Shown piece by piece: positions 48,301 through 56,100 of a stretch of 64,000 nucleotides of DNA (positions within the stretch are counted from its first letter, which is position 1; each line of letters opens with the position of its first letter). The notes under the pieces were generated by a model. That model saw only the letters and a list, made by a program, of their open reading frames with translations. It ran no database searches and was not told where the DNA came from. The stretch spans positions 2,846,001 through 2,910,000 of the forward strand of contig CP033464.1 in assembly GCA_007833815.1 (NCBI GenBank). The letters run 5' to 3'. Made by a program: the position numbers and the translations under genes. The stretch is from Brevibacillus laterosporus. GTDB taxonomy: Bacteria > Bacillota > Bacilli > Brevibacillales > Brevibacillaceae.

Positions 48301-49613
48301 TTTCCTCAGCGCAGAAACGTTTTTACGTTTTGCATCGTCTTCATCCAACTAGCACAGCGTACAACGATACGGCTACCGTATTGCTGGAAGGCGAGCTTGA
48401 TTTGAAGAGACTGGAACTATCCTTTAAAAATGTAATTCAACGTCATGAAGTGTTCCGCACGTCCATCCAAATGATTGATGATGAGCCAAAACAATTCATT
48501 CACGACGAAGTAGAATTTGAATTAATGTACGTAGAAGCGAAAGAAACGGAAGCTCCACAGCTTGTGCGTAATTTTATCAGAGCATTTAATTTGGAAATCG
48601 CGCCGTTTTTGCGCATAGGGGTCGTGAGGCTTCATGAGACCAAGCACATTCTGATTGTCGATATTCACCACATCATAACGGACGGTGTTTCTTTTGACAT
48701 CTTTGTAAGGGATCTCATGAAACTTTACTCTGGTGAAGAACTTCCACAGCTCCGCATCCAATACAAAGACTACGCAGAGTGGCAAAACAGTGAAAGAGAG
48801 CAAGAAGTGGTTAAAAAACAGAAGGAGTACTGGATGAACCGTTTCGAAGATCAAATCCCTGTACTCAACCTACCTACAGACTATTCGAGACCGGAAATGT
48901 CAAACTTTGTGGGAGATACGCTGTCATTTGAGATCAATCAAGAACTGACTGACAAGATAAGAAAGCTTGTGAGCCAAGAAGAATCTACTTTATATATCGT
49001 ACTGTTAGCAATCTACAATGCTCTTTTGCATAAATATACGGGACAGGAAGATATAGTTGTCGGCTCTCCAATTGCTGGTAGACCGCATGCTGATTTACAG
49101 AACATCATGGGAGTTTTCGTCAACATGCTTCCGATGCGCAACCAGCCGAAAGGAGAGAGAACGTTTAAAACCTTTTTGGCGGAAGTGAAAGAAAACTCTC
49201 TGAAAGCTTTTGAAAATCAAAAGTATCAGTATGAAGATTTGGTCCTTAGCCTCGGACTGCAAGGTAATATTACTCGCAATCCACTGTTCGATGTAATGTT
49301 TGTCTTACAAAACATGGATACTGAGAAGCTGGAGTTCAATGGACTTCATGTATCTCCGTTTGAATTCGGTCACCAGCGAGCCCAAGTAGACCTGCTACTT
49401 CGTGCGGTTGAAGCTCAGGATAAGCTGGAGATGACCATCGAATATTCTACTGAGCTATTTAGACGGGGGACTATGGAGAAGTTTGTCCAACGCTATCTTG
49501 AACTTCTGGAGCAAGTTGCTTCGAATGTCCAAATAAAGCTTCAGGATATCACAGTTTCACATGACTTCGAAGAACTCGTGTTGCAAATTGACCAAGGGGA
49601 TTTCAATTTTTAA
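39330..49613 (+). CDS. PKS-NRPS: KS-AT(inactive)-KR-ACP-KS-AT-KR-PCP-C
   Basis: 3427 residues. Module 1: KS (13-430; TACSTS, ETHGTAT, NIGHLD), a shrunken AT-like region (530-740) in which GFGIGEY replaces GHSxGEY and the segment with the catalytic His motif is absent, KR (from 1079; SSLSPILGG, Tyr in AYAAAN), ACP (GATSLD, about 1397). Module 2: KS (1464-1890; TGCSTS), complete AT (from 1984; GYSFGEY near 2077, HAAH near 2184), KR (from 2614; SSIASVLGG, AYSAAN), PCP (GGDSLKG, about 2930). A full condensation domain with HHIITDG (about 3112) ends the protein. Module 1 must be loaded in trans; module 2 probably takes an unusual extender. No LDD motif in either KR. Confidence 0.95.
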   Translation: MTKKEEQTHRTGLEIAVIGIAGRFPGADNLEQYWENLKNSVETISVFTDEELRMAGIDPALLQKPNYVKAKGYIEDIELFDPGFFGYSPREVEIMDPQIRLLQECSWQALEDAGYDPKSYEGLIGLYVGAASNYEWVAQSPLMKNDGGAELHEAGTLCYKDAISTLTSYKLGLKGPSFTMYTACSTSMLSIHLACRALLTGECHIALAGGVRVSYPNKKGYLYEQGLTSSPDGHVRAFDADAGGAVFSDGVGMVVLKRLEDAIADGDNISAVIKGSAVNNDGARKVGYTAPSVEGQSEVILAAQHLAEVEPESISYIETHGTATNLGDTIEFEALKRAFQTEQKSFCGIGSVKSNIGHLDTAAGVAGFLKTVLALKHKQLPPTLHFNRPNPRINLVNSPFYVVKGLQDWEHEGYPLRAGVSAFGYGGTNVHVILEEAPIIESECSQSDQYVFPLSARSLTALDNAANQLADYLSNQLKVELADVAYTLQVGRREFPYRRAIVATNREEAIDSLLARKGNATLAVVHQPDVIFMFHKHGFSDVTFLLDLYSSEPTFKNALDRCFDQVQMITGYDLRNVLFPQYNLDDIALVLKQPEISEVVSFVLQYALASLFIARGVAPTAMIGFGIGEYVSAVLGEVMTLEDVLSLVTARGKVIYSQTATVDDFQRLAQDIRLQSPRLPFISSVTGTWINDQQATDYGYWVRQIYEQADEGIGLEEVAKNADVLFLQLFASSEQRNRLAKCLADREERIVSVIDQEEGNGETSQVYQSLGTLWSLGKTPEWKSFYEGEKRCRVPLPTYPFEKQRYWPEQNSITTHTAMQKTQKLQKNENMAEWFYLPTWEPSTFTAEKENKERRKYLIFTDEAGMGNKVANRLKETGHQVLTVEYGAAYSKKTEREYVIQASEENDYKRLFQDLRNNDNLPQEIIHMWNVNKEDIGTASMELGYYSLIHLVKAISGQNMIAPLQISVITNHMQKVTDTDIVQPEKAMLLAPVKVIPQEFQNIRCRSIDMVETIEQSLSQDAVIEQLFTELASEIVDTVVAYRNKERYVRTFNQVPVDQLAATLSLGIEETAPQLRKQGVYLITGGLGGIGTKLAEYLAKTVQAKLVLLGRSQLPPRTEWETWLANHEEKDDTSLKIRHIQQMEEYGAEVLVISANVVDENQMRDVIAQAEEKFGAIHGVIHAAGILRVKSAQCMMEKISKEECEEQFLPKLYGTLTLEKVLRDKPLDFCLLVSSLSPILGGLGFVAYAAANLYLDAFAEKQSVLNPNRWISVNWGDWQYTGREYEKTFVSESIELLEMTPTEGTKTFQCVLGLGGVHQVIISSGNLYSRINQWIKLEALREEGPSVSVKSKASKQQNRIRNMENKLKISEIEQMISEIWMDFYRVDSVNPAESFFQLGATSLDIIQIHNKIVKTLERHIPIEVMFEFPTIELLAKHLSGGEAVEEMEEVSKGNKNSTRKMSGDIAVIGMAGRFPGAQDIYAFWENLKNGVESVVFFTDEELKEAGVDPAQSSLPNYVKAKGYLEGAEYFDSAFFDYTPKDAMLMDPQLRVFHECTWAAFEHAGYNIDSYKGSVGVFAGASPNLYWQVMATLAEANEPSGQFLASLLNDKDSLSTQISYKLNLKGPSSNIFTGCSTSLVSIISACQALSNGQCDMAIAGGITLTQPDKAGYIYEEGMLFAVDGHCRSFDEKASGMLFGDGVGVVVLKSLEDAVADGDFIHAVIRGSAINNDGNRKVGYTAPSVEGQAEVIRAAHSSANVEPNSITYIETHGTATKLGDTIEISALKQAFNSEKRQYCAIGSVKSNVGHLNAASGVAGFIKVVMSMQNRQIPASLHFETPNKQIDFDNSPFFVNTQLREWKSEEYPLRGGVSSFGIGGTNAHIVLEEASPKSISGDSLRGWKMLVLSAKTVSSLDRMTQNLGNYLGKHPDVNLADVSYTLQIGRKPFRYRRTVLCQSVEEASELLLSIDTHKIDTVMAKGENRPVVFMFSGQGSQYVNMGRDLYEQEPQFRAEMDKCFAILEPMLGYDLRNVLFPTANEDEARTKINKNECGQPLLFIFEYALSQLLMQWGIQPSAVIGYSFGEYVAATIAGVFTLQDVLKLIVERGRLMNKVSGAMLSVPLNAKETSARMADFITKHSEADIRAISLAIDNGPSSIVSGSEKAIKEFELELRANRLLCMRVPSEHAAHSIVLDPILEDFEQMIRTIPLQEPEIPYISNVTGTWVTAEQVQDPMYWVTHMRETVRFADGIEVLKQDKDSVFVEIGPSRDLSVLLNRFFEGEPERILHTTKHPQQKISDVYFLLTKLARLWALGVFVDWTNFYADEERQRIPLPTYSFEPTSYKIQANPFELSQRLTKKKPQLHKKENISEWFYTPQWSSVPLRKAKGSESLAEQRWLIFADESGLGTKVATGIETVAKSVVIVKAGESFSKLAENCYQLNLKEEDHYLKLLSELSKEEKLPTRIAHFLGVTTTEQNAASNLSDFQNRGFYSLFHLVKSLVGKQTNDQIDIKVISNNVHEILGDETLVPEKATVLATAIVAPQEYSYLNCSHIDIVSPDMGSKREEKLVEQLIAECCAPSSDKLIAYRGKNRWVQGYVSHTIDNVIENTSPLRQKGVYLITGGLGGIGLILAEYLVKTVQAKLILTGRSGLPAHEDWKEWLETHDENNLITQKIRKLEELEQLGGEVLVCSCDVADKEQMQAVITQAEQLFGPINGVIHGAGVLGGNTFNLIKELHVADCEEQFHSKMYGLRVLSEVLCDKQLDFCLLMSSIASVLGGLGFTAYSAANLYMDYFVQKYNKDALVPWISVNWSDWKYWNDAEKDTSVGGSIWELSMLPEEGVQAFHRILASGETWIANSPGDLQVRIDQWVHLQSLRSEEEDDTDITLLHARPALMSPYVEPRTELEKELVEIWQKIFRVNQIGIEDDFFELGGDSLKGITLVSRIHKELNVEIPVAQLFDTPTIEKLSTHINNAERSGYLSIDVAAKKEAYDLSSAQKRFYVLHRLHPTSTAYNDTATVLLEGELDLKRLELSFKNVIQRHEVFRTSIQMIDDEPKQFIHDEVEFELMYVEAKETEAPQLVRNFIRAFNLEIAPFLRIGVVRLHETKHILIVDIHHIITDGVSFDIFVRDLMKLYSGEELPQLRIQYKDYAEWQNSEREQEVVKKQKEYWMNRFEDQIPVLNLPTDYSRPEMSNFVGDTLSFEINQELTDKIRKLVSQEESTLYIVLLAIYNALLHKYTGQEDIVVGSPIAGRPHADLQNIMGVFVNMLPMRNQPKGERTFKTFLAEVKENSLKAFENQKYQYEDLVLSLGLQGNITRNPLFDVMFVLQNMDTEKLEFNGLHVSPFEFGHQRAQVDLLLRAVEAQDKLEMTIEYSTELFRRGTMEKFVQRYLELLEQVASNVQIKLQDITVSHDFEELVLQIDQGDFNF

Positions 49614-49812
49614 AAGAGAGAGGAACGCCTGAGATGACTAGGTTTCTTACTTTGTCTAAGACTGAAAGGGATTCCTATCTTATTGAACAATGAGTGAACC
49701 GATTGCAAATAAAGAAAGTAAAAACATGTAGGACAAGCCTGGGAGGATGGTGCTTCCTGCACCATCCGGCTATGTCCGCCCAGTGATGAAGGGAAGCAGG
49801 AGGGAACATATT

Positions 49813-50847
49813 ATGGAATTTTGTTGGGCATTACCGGTTGTCCCGACGGATCAATACCAAGAGCTGTATCGGGCGTATACGGATCAAGCTTTGCGTGCTG
49901 AAAAAAATAACTTTGACGGAGTGCTTGTTTCTAGCACTCCAACTTCAGTTGATCCCTTTATTGCATCAACCAAGATCGGATTGGAAACAACCAGTATCCG
50001 CATACTGTTAGCGCAAAACACTAATCATGTTTTGCCAACTTACACGGCTAAAGCATTGAATACTCTCAATCAGATGATCAACCATCGGGCCGATGTCAAT
50101 GTGATTACAGGCAGTTCCAGCATTGCCCTTTCCCGTGAAACTCTTGCCGATCCGCATTTGACCAGGTATCAACGCACTAAAGAGTTTATGGAGATCATAC
50201 AGTTACTTCGAAGGGGAACCGCCAGTTACAAAGGGGATTTTTTCCAAATAAGCAATTGCGACATGTACCCCAAGGAGAATGTAGAGAAGAAAGGACGCTA
50301 TTTCGTTGCGGGGAGCTCTGAGGAAGCGATGAAAATAGCCGCTCATTTTGGAGATGCGTATATTCTGTATGCGTGCGAGCTCGATTTGATTACAAAACAC
50401 TACAACAAAGTCAAACAGATGGCGATAGAAAAGGGAAGGAGCATTTCCTTCGGCGTCCTTGTTGATATCATTGCAAGAGAAACAAGCGAAGAAGCGTGGC
50501 ATGCGGCGCATGAACTATTGGAAAATACATCACCAATTACCAAGCGCATAACACGTGCGTTTCTAAAAACCTCTGATTCTGTAGGACTCGGAAGATATAA
50601 AGACCTGACCGCTGAAAACAACTATATGGTAGGCGAAAATCTTTGGGGCGGACTCAGCCAAGTGAACCCGTCGAATTCGATTTCGATCGTTGGCAGTTAT
50701 GAAGAGGTCATTGAAACACTAAAAAAATATCATGATGCTGGCGCAGAATATTTCCTACTGACCAGTCTGTTACAAGACAACGAAATCGAGCGAATTGGAC
50801 AAAACATTATCCCGCAGCTAAAAAGAATAAAAGTAACGATAGATTAA
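49813..50847 (+). CDS. Luciferase-like flavin-dependent monooxygenase (LLM class)
   Basis: 344 residues from the ATG at 49813 (AGGAGGG upstream). The sequence fits bacterial luciferase/alkanesulfonate monooxygenase barrels: ALRAEKNNFDGVLVS at the start, RILLAQNTNHVLPTYTAK, VNVITGSSS, and RYQRTKEFMEIIQLLRRG followed by YKGDFFQI. These use reduced FMN and O2 to hydroxylate or cleave C-S or C-N bonds. In hybrid NRPS-PKS operons they often hydroxylate the chain while bound to a carrier. The substrate here is not known. The gap 49614-49812 has no supportable gene. Confidence 0.88.
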   Translation: MEFCWALPVVPTDQYQELYRAYTDQALRAEKNNFDGVLVSSTPTSVDPFIASTKIGLETTSIRILLAQNTNHVLPTYTAKALNTLNQMINHRADVNVITGSSSIALSRETLADPHLTRYQRTKEFMEIIQLLRRGTASYKGDFFQISNCDMYPKENVEKKGRYFVAGSSEEAMKIAAHFGDAYILYACELDLITKHYNKVKQMAIEKGRSISFGVLVDIIARETSEEAWHAAHELLENTSPITKRITRAFLKTSDSVGLGRYKDLTAENNYMVGENLWGGLSQVNPSNSISIVGSYEEVIETLKKYHDAGAEYFLLTSLLQDNEIERIGQNIIPQLKRIKVTID

Positions 50848-50906
50848 AATCATGTATAACCCAATGAGAAAAGCCATGTTCAATATTTTTAGGAGGAAGA
50901 TTGGTT

Positions 50907-51920
50907 ATGTTGAAATCATCAACAGAAAATCCCTATGTTCTTATAAATATAGAACCATTAAAGAATGTTGAAAATAATTGCATTGAAGATGTAATTACAT
51001 CCATTGCTCGATGGCTTACTCGCAACCACGAGTGCATGTTTGCTGAATCGTGGAAATTCACTTTTGAACCCAATGAGAATCCAACTGATCGATTAGGAGA
51101 TCAGCTAATCATTCCCTCGAATAACTTTTTGGTTCTTCTCCAGCAGTATCATGGCATTCAAGGAACTGTCTACCATACACAGATGGAAGACGAAATGTAT
51201 GAAATAATCCAAACCGAGCTAACTTCCGGTTTTCCGATTGTGGCTACGATGAATTCCTTTTGGGTTCCCTGGGATAAAAACTATCAGAAGGAACATACCA
51301 TTCATTCATTTATGATTGTGGGAATAAATTCCAAAACACGCGATCTCTATTGTACAGACCCTTATTTTATGCAAAGAGAGGTGCTGTTGTCGCGGATAAA
51401 TTTTATCAAGGGGTACAAACATTTGACGACGTTCTCTCTTGTGCATGATGAGCAGATCAATCCTGAACAAGTAATCGGAGAGTTGGCTGAGACGCTTTCC
51501 ACTGAAATGCAACTTGGAAAGTCGTTTTCAGACATGGAAAAATTTGCTGACGTTTTACTGAAAACCTTTGATTTGCAACGAGAGACGGAAGGGTATGACA
51601 AAAACTTTGATGACATTCCGTTGATAAACAACTTGGCGGATATTGCAAATGGACGGCTTAAATACGCACATCTCTTGTCTTTTATCGCTTCGCATTATTA
51701 TCCGAGTTTACAACCTTTTGTGGAAGAAATGAAAAAGGTAGGGAACAATTGGAACGTTATTCGAGGCATTGTCATAAAGATGCATCTCACAAAAAGATGT
51801 ACAGACACCATACTAGAGAAGCTTTCCAGCAAAATCATAGAGGTGTCACAGGATGAAAAGCGCTTTGCGGCACAATTGCTTGATGAATTCAATCGACTCT
51901 TGTTGCAAAATAGAGCTTAA
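50907..51920 (+). CDS. BtrH-like acyltransferase / cysteine-protease-fold protein
   Basis: About 337 residues. NNCIEDVI near the N-terminus (Cys about 25), IHSFMIVGIN (His about 131) and YCTDPYF (Asp about 151) are the Cys-His-Asp positions of the BtrH N-terminal family (butirosin BtrH), which has a C39-peptidase-like fold. BtrH moves an acyl chain from an ACP to the amine of an aminoglycoside. The C-terminal half is helical, as in that family. In a line without thioesterase it is the best candidate for moving the finished chain to an amine or water; this is inference. I chose the ATG at 50907 over the TTG at 50901, which lies too close to AGGAGG. Confidence 0.75.
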   Translation: MLKSSTENPYVLINIEPLKNVENNCIEDVITSIARWLTRNHECMFAESWKFTFEPNENPTDRLGDQLIIPSNNFLVLLQQYHGIQGTVYHTQMEDEMYEIIQTELTSGFPIVATMNSFWVPWDKNYQKEHTIHSFMIVGINSKTRDLYCTDPYFMQREVLLSRINFIKGYKHLTTFSLVHDEQINPEQVIGELAETLSTEMQLGKSFSDMEKFADVLLKTFDLQRETEGYDKNFDDIPLINNLADIANGRLKYAHLLSFIASHYYPSLQPFVEEMKKVGNNWNVIRGIVIKMHLTKRCTDTILEKLSSKIIEVSQDEKRFAAQLLDEFNRLLLQNRA

Positions 51921-51935
51921 TTAGAAGGGGATATA

Positions 51936-53102
51936 TTGAAAACTCACAAAAGAAAGGAAATATTAGACATGATTTATGAACTTCCTGTTCAAGAATACGA
52001 TAGGATTAAGAGTATTTTTTATGATCAAACCAATCATCCCATCATTTGGGGCATCATTAATGGGAATAATCAAGGAAAAGTATATGTGGATGACTTAAAA
52101 AGTCCGAGGACAGCATTGATCTGGGCAAAGTTTGAAATTTTTTTACTTGGTGGAGACAAAGAGAACGAATCATTTAATAAGAATCTCGAATTTTTCATCC
52201 GCGAAAGGATTGCTCCAGAGAGTTTGCAGATTGGTGACATTGCTTTTCAGTTGGAGTTCCCTCAGTCGAATACGTGCGAAAGCAAAGTGGTGGATAAGCT
52301 TATAAACTATCTGCCTAAAGCATATGGACGTTGTGCTTTCACTTTTAATGAAGCTAAGTATCGAGAGCTTACAAATTGGCATAATCGGGTTCCTTCGGGT
52401 TATTGCGTTGAAAAAATTACCCCAGAATTGATCGATCGCGACAAAGAGGGCAGGATTCGGGAAGAGTTGGAGAATTTCTGGGTTTCCCCGGAGGTTTTTT
52501 TCAAGAAAGGCATTGGCTATTGTACGATGCAGGGAAATAAGGTAATTAGCAGTTGTCTCTCTGTTTATGCAAGCGAAGGAAATATAGAGATCGGTATTAA
52601 CACCTACGATTCCCAACATCGCAATAAGGGATTGGCGACATTGGCTGCGAGAGCTGTGTTAGATGAGTGTCTTCAACGTGGAGTGACTCCCCATTGGAAG
52701 ACAGAAAATTTCCGCTATGCGTCAATAAAGCTAGCGAATAAATTAGGCTTTGAAAACCGTCGCGATTATAAGGCGTATTATTTCTTCTACCGTGATCTCG
52801 ATAACTTCGTGAGCAGTGCCTATTACCATCTAAAAGAATTTGGCGATATCCTTGTCGCTAAAGACTATGTAAACAGGGCAAAAGGACTTGGTGAACTAGA
52901 AGACTGGCATTGCTTTCACGTTGCTTGTGGCTTTGCTGTGGCTGGCGAAACTGCCACTGCTCTTGCCTACCTAGAACAAGCAGTTGACAAGGGATGGAGA
53001 GATACTGATGATGTGCGTTTTGAAAATGATTTGAAAACTTTGCATGGATCAAAAGAATGGGAGATTCTCAATAAAAGGCTGTTTTCGTCTGAAGGTAAAT
53101 AA
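51936..53102 (+). CDS. Two-lobed GNAT acetyltransferase, probable self-resistance (ZmaR/PamZ-like)
   Basis: 388 residues starting with TTG after GAAGGGG. An N-terminal lobe of about 150 residues is followed by a GNAT domain with acetyl-CoA-binding motif HRNKGLATLAARAV (about 228) and NLxSIKLANKLGF-like motif B (RYASIKLANKLGF). The last 75 residues (CGFAVAGETATALAYLEQAV) look like one TPR hairpin. Zwittermicin, edeine and paenilamicin clusters each hold an acetyltransferase of this sort (ZmaR, PamZ) that acetylates an amine of the drug and protects the producer. The same job is likely here; modification during synthesis is the alternative. Confidence 0.85.
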   Translation: MKTHKRKEILDMIYELPVQEYDRIKSIFYDQTNHPIIWGIINGNNQGKVYVDDLKSPRTALIWAKFEIFLLGGDKENESFNKNLEFFIRERIAPESLQIGDIAFQLEFPQSNTCESKVVDKLINYLPKAYGRCAFTFNEAKYRELTNWHNRVPSGYCVEKITPELIDRDKEGRIREELENFWVSPEVFFKKGIGYCTMQGNKVISSCLSVYASEGNIEIGINTYDSQHRNKGLATLAARAVLDECLQRGVTPHWKTENFRYASIKLANKLGFENRRDYKAYYFFYRDLDNFVSSAYYHLKEFGDILVAKDYVNRAKGLGELEDWHCFHVACGFAVAGETATALAYLEQAVDKGWRDTDDVRFENDLKTLHGSKEWEILNKRLFSSEGK

Positions 53103-53170
53103 AATGGACATAACACATGTGGCATGCTACGCAGGAGAAGGAGAACTTCTTATCGGGGGAGATGCAATCA

Positions 53171-56100
53171 ATGGGTAACATAAACGTGTCAGAAGATAGG
53201 GTAATAGTTGCGAATCAGAAGACCAAAGAAAGAGAGTATTGGCAGATGAAGTTGTCGGGAGAGGTAACAGAGTGTCACTTTCCCTACGATCAAAAAAATC
53301 AAGAGAACCATAGTGGACAAAGAGATTATGTAAAATGTGTCGTCGATGGATTTTCTTTTAACCAATTAACGAAGCTGTCCAACGGTTCTGACATACGTCT
53401 ACACATGATATTGACATCTGTTTTGAACGTTCTTTTATACAAATATACGGGCCATACGGACATCACTGTAGTCTCCCCTGTGTTAAAGCAGGAGACGGAA
53501 GCAAATTTTATCAATACGGTTCTTGTTCTGCGCAATCAATTGAGAGATACCATGACATATAAAGAATTGTTGTTAATGACTAAAGAAATGTTAAATGAAG
53601 CCACTCAGAATCAAAATTTCCCCATTTTATCTTTATATGAGCAGATTATGGGGTATTCCATGTCAGATAAATCAGCTCTCTACCATGTTGGCACCCTACT
53701 TGAGAACATTCACGATCAAAGCTATTTAGTTTCAAACCAACCAGAAGTCCTGTTCTCATTCTTAAAAACAAATGACAGCCTAGAGCTTGAGATTACATTC
53801 TCGACTGACCGATACCACAGGGCTAGTGTTGAAAGAATAGCTACCCACTACAGGGGGCTACTGCAATATGTCCTCGATAATCTTGATGCGCCATTGTCTG
53901 AAATAGACATGCTTTCGGAGGATGAGAAGCTTCAAATCTGTGATTTTAACAATACGCATATTGAATTCCCCATGGAGAAAAATTTATATGACCTTTTTGC
54001 ATTGCAAGCTGAAAAAACTCCGAACGCAATCGCTTTGGCTGATGACAACCGTCAGCTAACCTATGCTGAGCTGAAAGAAAGGGCAACTCAAGCGGCGCAC
54101 TTGTTACAGGAAAAAGGCATCCATTCAGAAAAAATAGTAGGTGTGATGCTGAAGCGTAACATAGACGTAGTAGTTGCGATTCTAGCTATTTTGCAAGCTG
54201 GAGGCGCATATTTGCCGATCAATCCGTTTCTGCCACAAAATCGCATTCTATCCATGCTGGATGACACTCAAAGTCCTCTTCTAATCACCAATGAGGAGTT
54301 CGTTTCTGCCAATTCTTTTATGGTAGAACTTTCAGGCTTGGAAGTGTTAAGTGTCAATGAACTTCTCTCATATAAAACGAGTGATGCAAAAGGATTTTGC
54401 AGGGCAAATCCGTCCAATCTTGCTTACATTATCTTCACATCTGGTTCAACAGGTAAGCCGAAAGGTACGATGATCGAGCAACGAAGCGTTGTTAACCTTA
54501 TTTGGGGACTTAATCGGGAATTATATGGCACATATCCAAATCCTTTGCGAGTAGCTATGGTGTCGCCGCTTGAGTTTGATGGGTCAATCCAAAATATGTT
54601 TGGTGCTCTGTTAAACGGTCATAGCCTGTATATCGTCCCAGAAGATGCACGTGTTGAGGGAGATAAATTGATTGCTTTCTACCGTAAGCACCAAGTGGAA
54701 CTCTCAGACGGTACGCCGACACATCTACGCATTTTGGGGGAGTGCTTACACAATAAAACGGCTGATTTACCTCTCAAGCACTTTCTCATTGCTGGCGAAG
54801 CGCTTACGCCACAAGTGGTAGCGAATTTTATTCGTCATTTCCCAAATGACCAACCCAAAATAATCAATGCTTATGGTCCGACGGAAACTTGCGTGGACTC
54901 CACATGCTACCATGTAATATCGGAAGAAATTGATCAAGTGAGCAATATTTCCATTGGGCGGCCACTGGCTAATCAACAGGTATTTATCGTAAACGCGAGC
55001 GATCAGCTTCAACCGATTGGAATCCCTGGTGAGCTATGCATCGCAGGTGAGGGGTTGGCTAGAGGCTATTTGCATCGTCCTGAGTTAACCGAAATGAAGT
55101 TTACACAAAATCCATTTGTTAACCTATTGCCCCAATCTGGTAAACGGATGTACAGAACTGGTGATTTGGCAAGATGGCTTCCTGATGGAAATATCGAATA
55201 TTTGGGTCGATTGGACGAGCAAGTAAAAATACGTGGCATTCGCATCGAAATGGGCGAAATTGAAAGCAGGCTTCTTACTTATCCAGGGATTAGAGAAGCA
55301 GTTGTGAACACATTGGAAAACGGAACTTCTCAAGAAACCTATCTGTGTGCTTATGTCGTGGCAGACGATGCAGTAGTTGCAAGAGATGTGCGCGAGTTTC
55401 TCTCCAAAGAATTACCTATCTACATGGTACCTACCTACATAATGCAAATGGACAAGCTGCCTATTACCTCAAACGGAAAACTAAATAAGAAAATGCTCCC
55501 TCATCCTGAGGAAGTATTTGAACATATGTCCAACGTACAGTATGTCTCTGCGCGCAATGAAACGGAAGCGAAACTTGTGGAAATCTGGCAGAACATACTC
55601 TCAAAAGAACGGATTGGTGTTCATGAGAATTTTTTTGAGCTGGGTGGCCATTCGTTGAATACGACGACGCTTGTTTCGCGCATCATGAAGATTTTCCATG
55701 TTGAAGTCCCCTTACAGGTGATCTTCCAGCATCCGACGATTGAGGAGCTTGCCATTTATATTGAACAGGGAGAGAAAAAGCAGTATCAGGCAATTGATCT
55801 TGCAAAAAAACGGGATTACTATCCGGTTTCATCTGCACAACAGCGTCTTTTTGTCATGAATAAATTTGATGGAGTAGGGACTAGCTACAATATTCCGGGA
55901 GCGCTTCTCGTTGAAGGAGAGCTTGAACGAAAACGATTCGAACAAGCCATTCTAGAGTTGGTGCAACGTCATGAAAGCCTGCGAACCTCGTTTATTTTCC
56001 TAGATGGAGTACCAGTGCAAAAAGTGCAAGATCATGCCACTATCGACATCTGGTTCCATGAAACTACTGAGGAGCAAGTCGAAGCGATCATTGACGAGTT

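Noticed and set aside
53104-53178. 24-codon frame starting MDITHVACYAGEGE before the last NRPS
   Set aside because: Too short, no family match and overlaps the probable start region of the NRPS.
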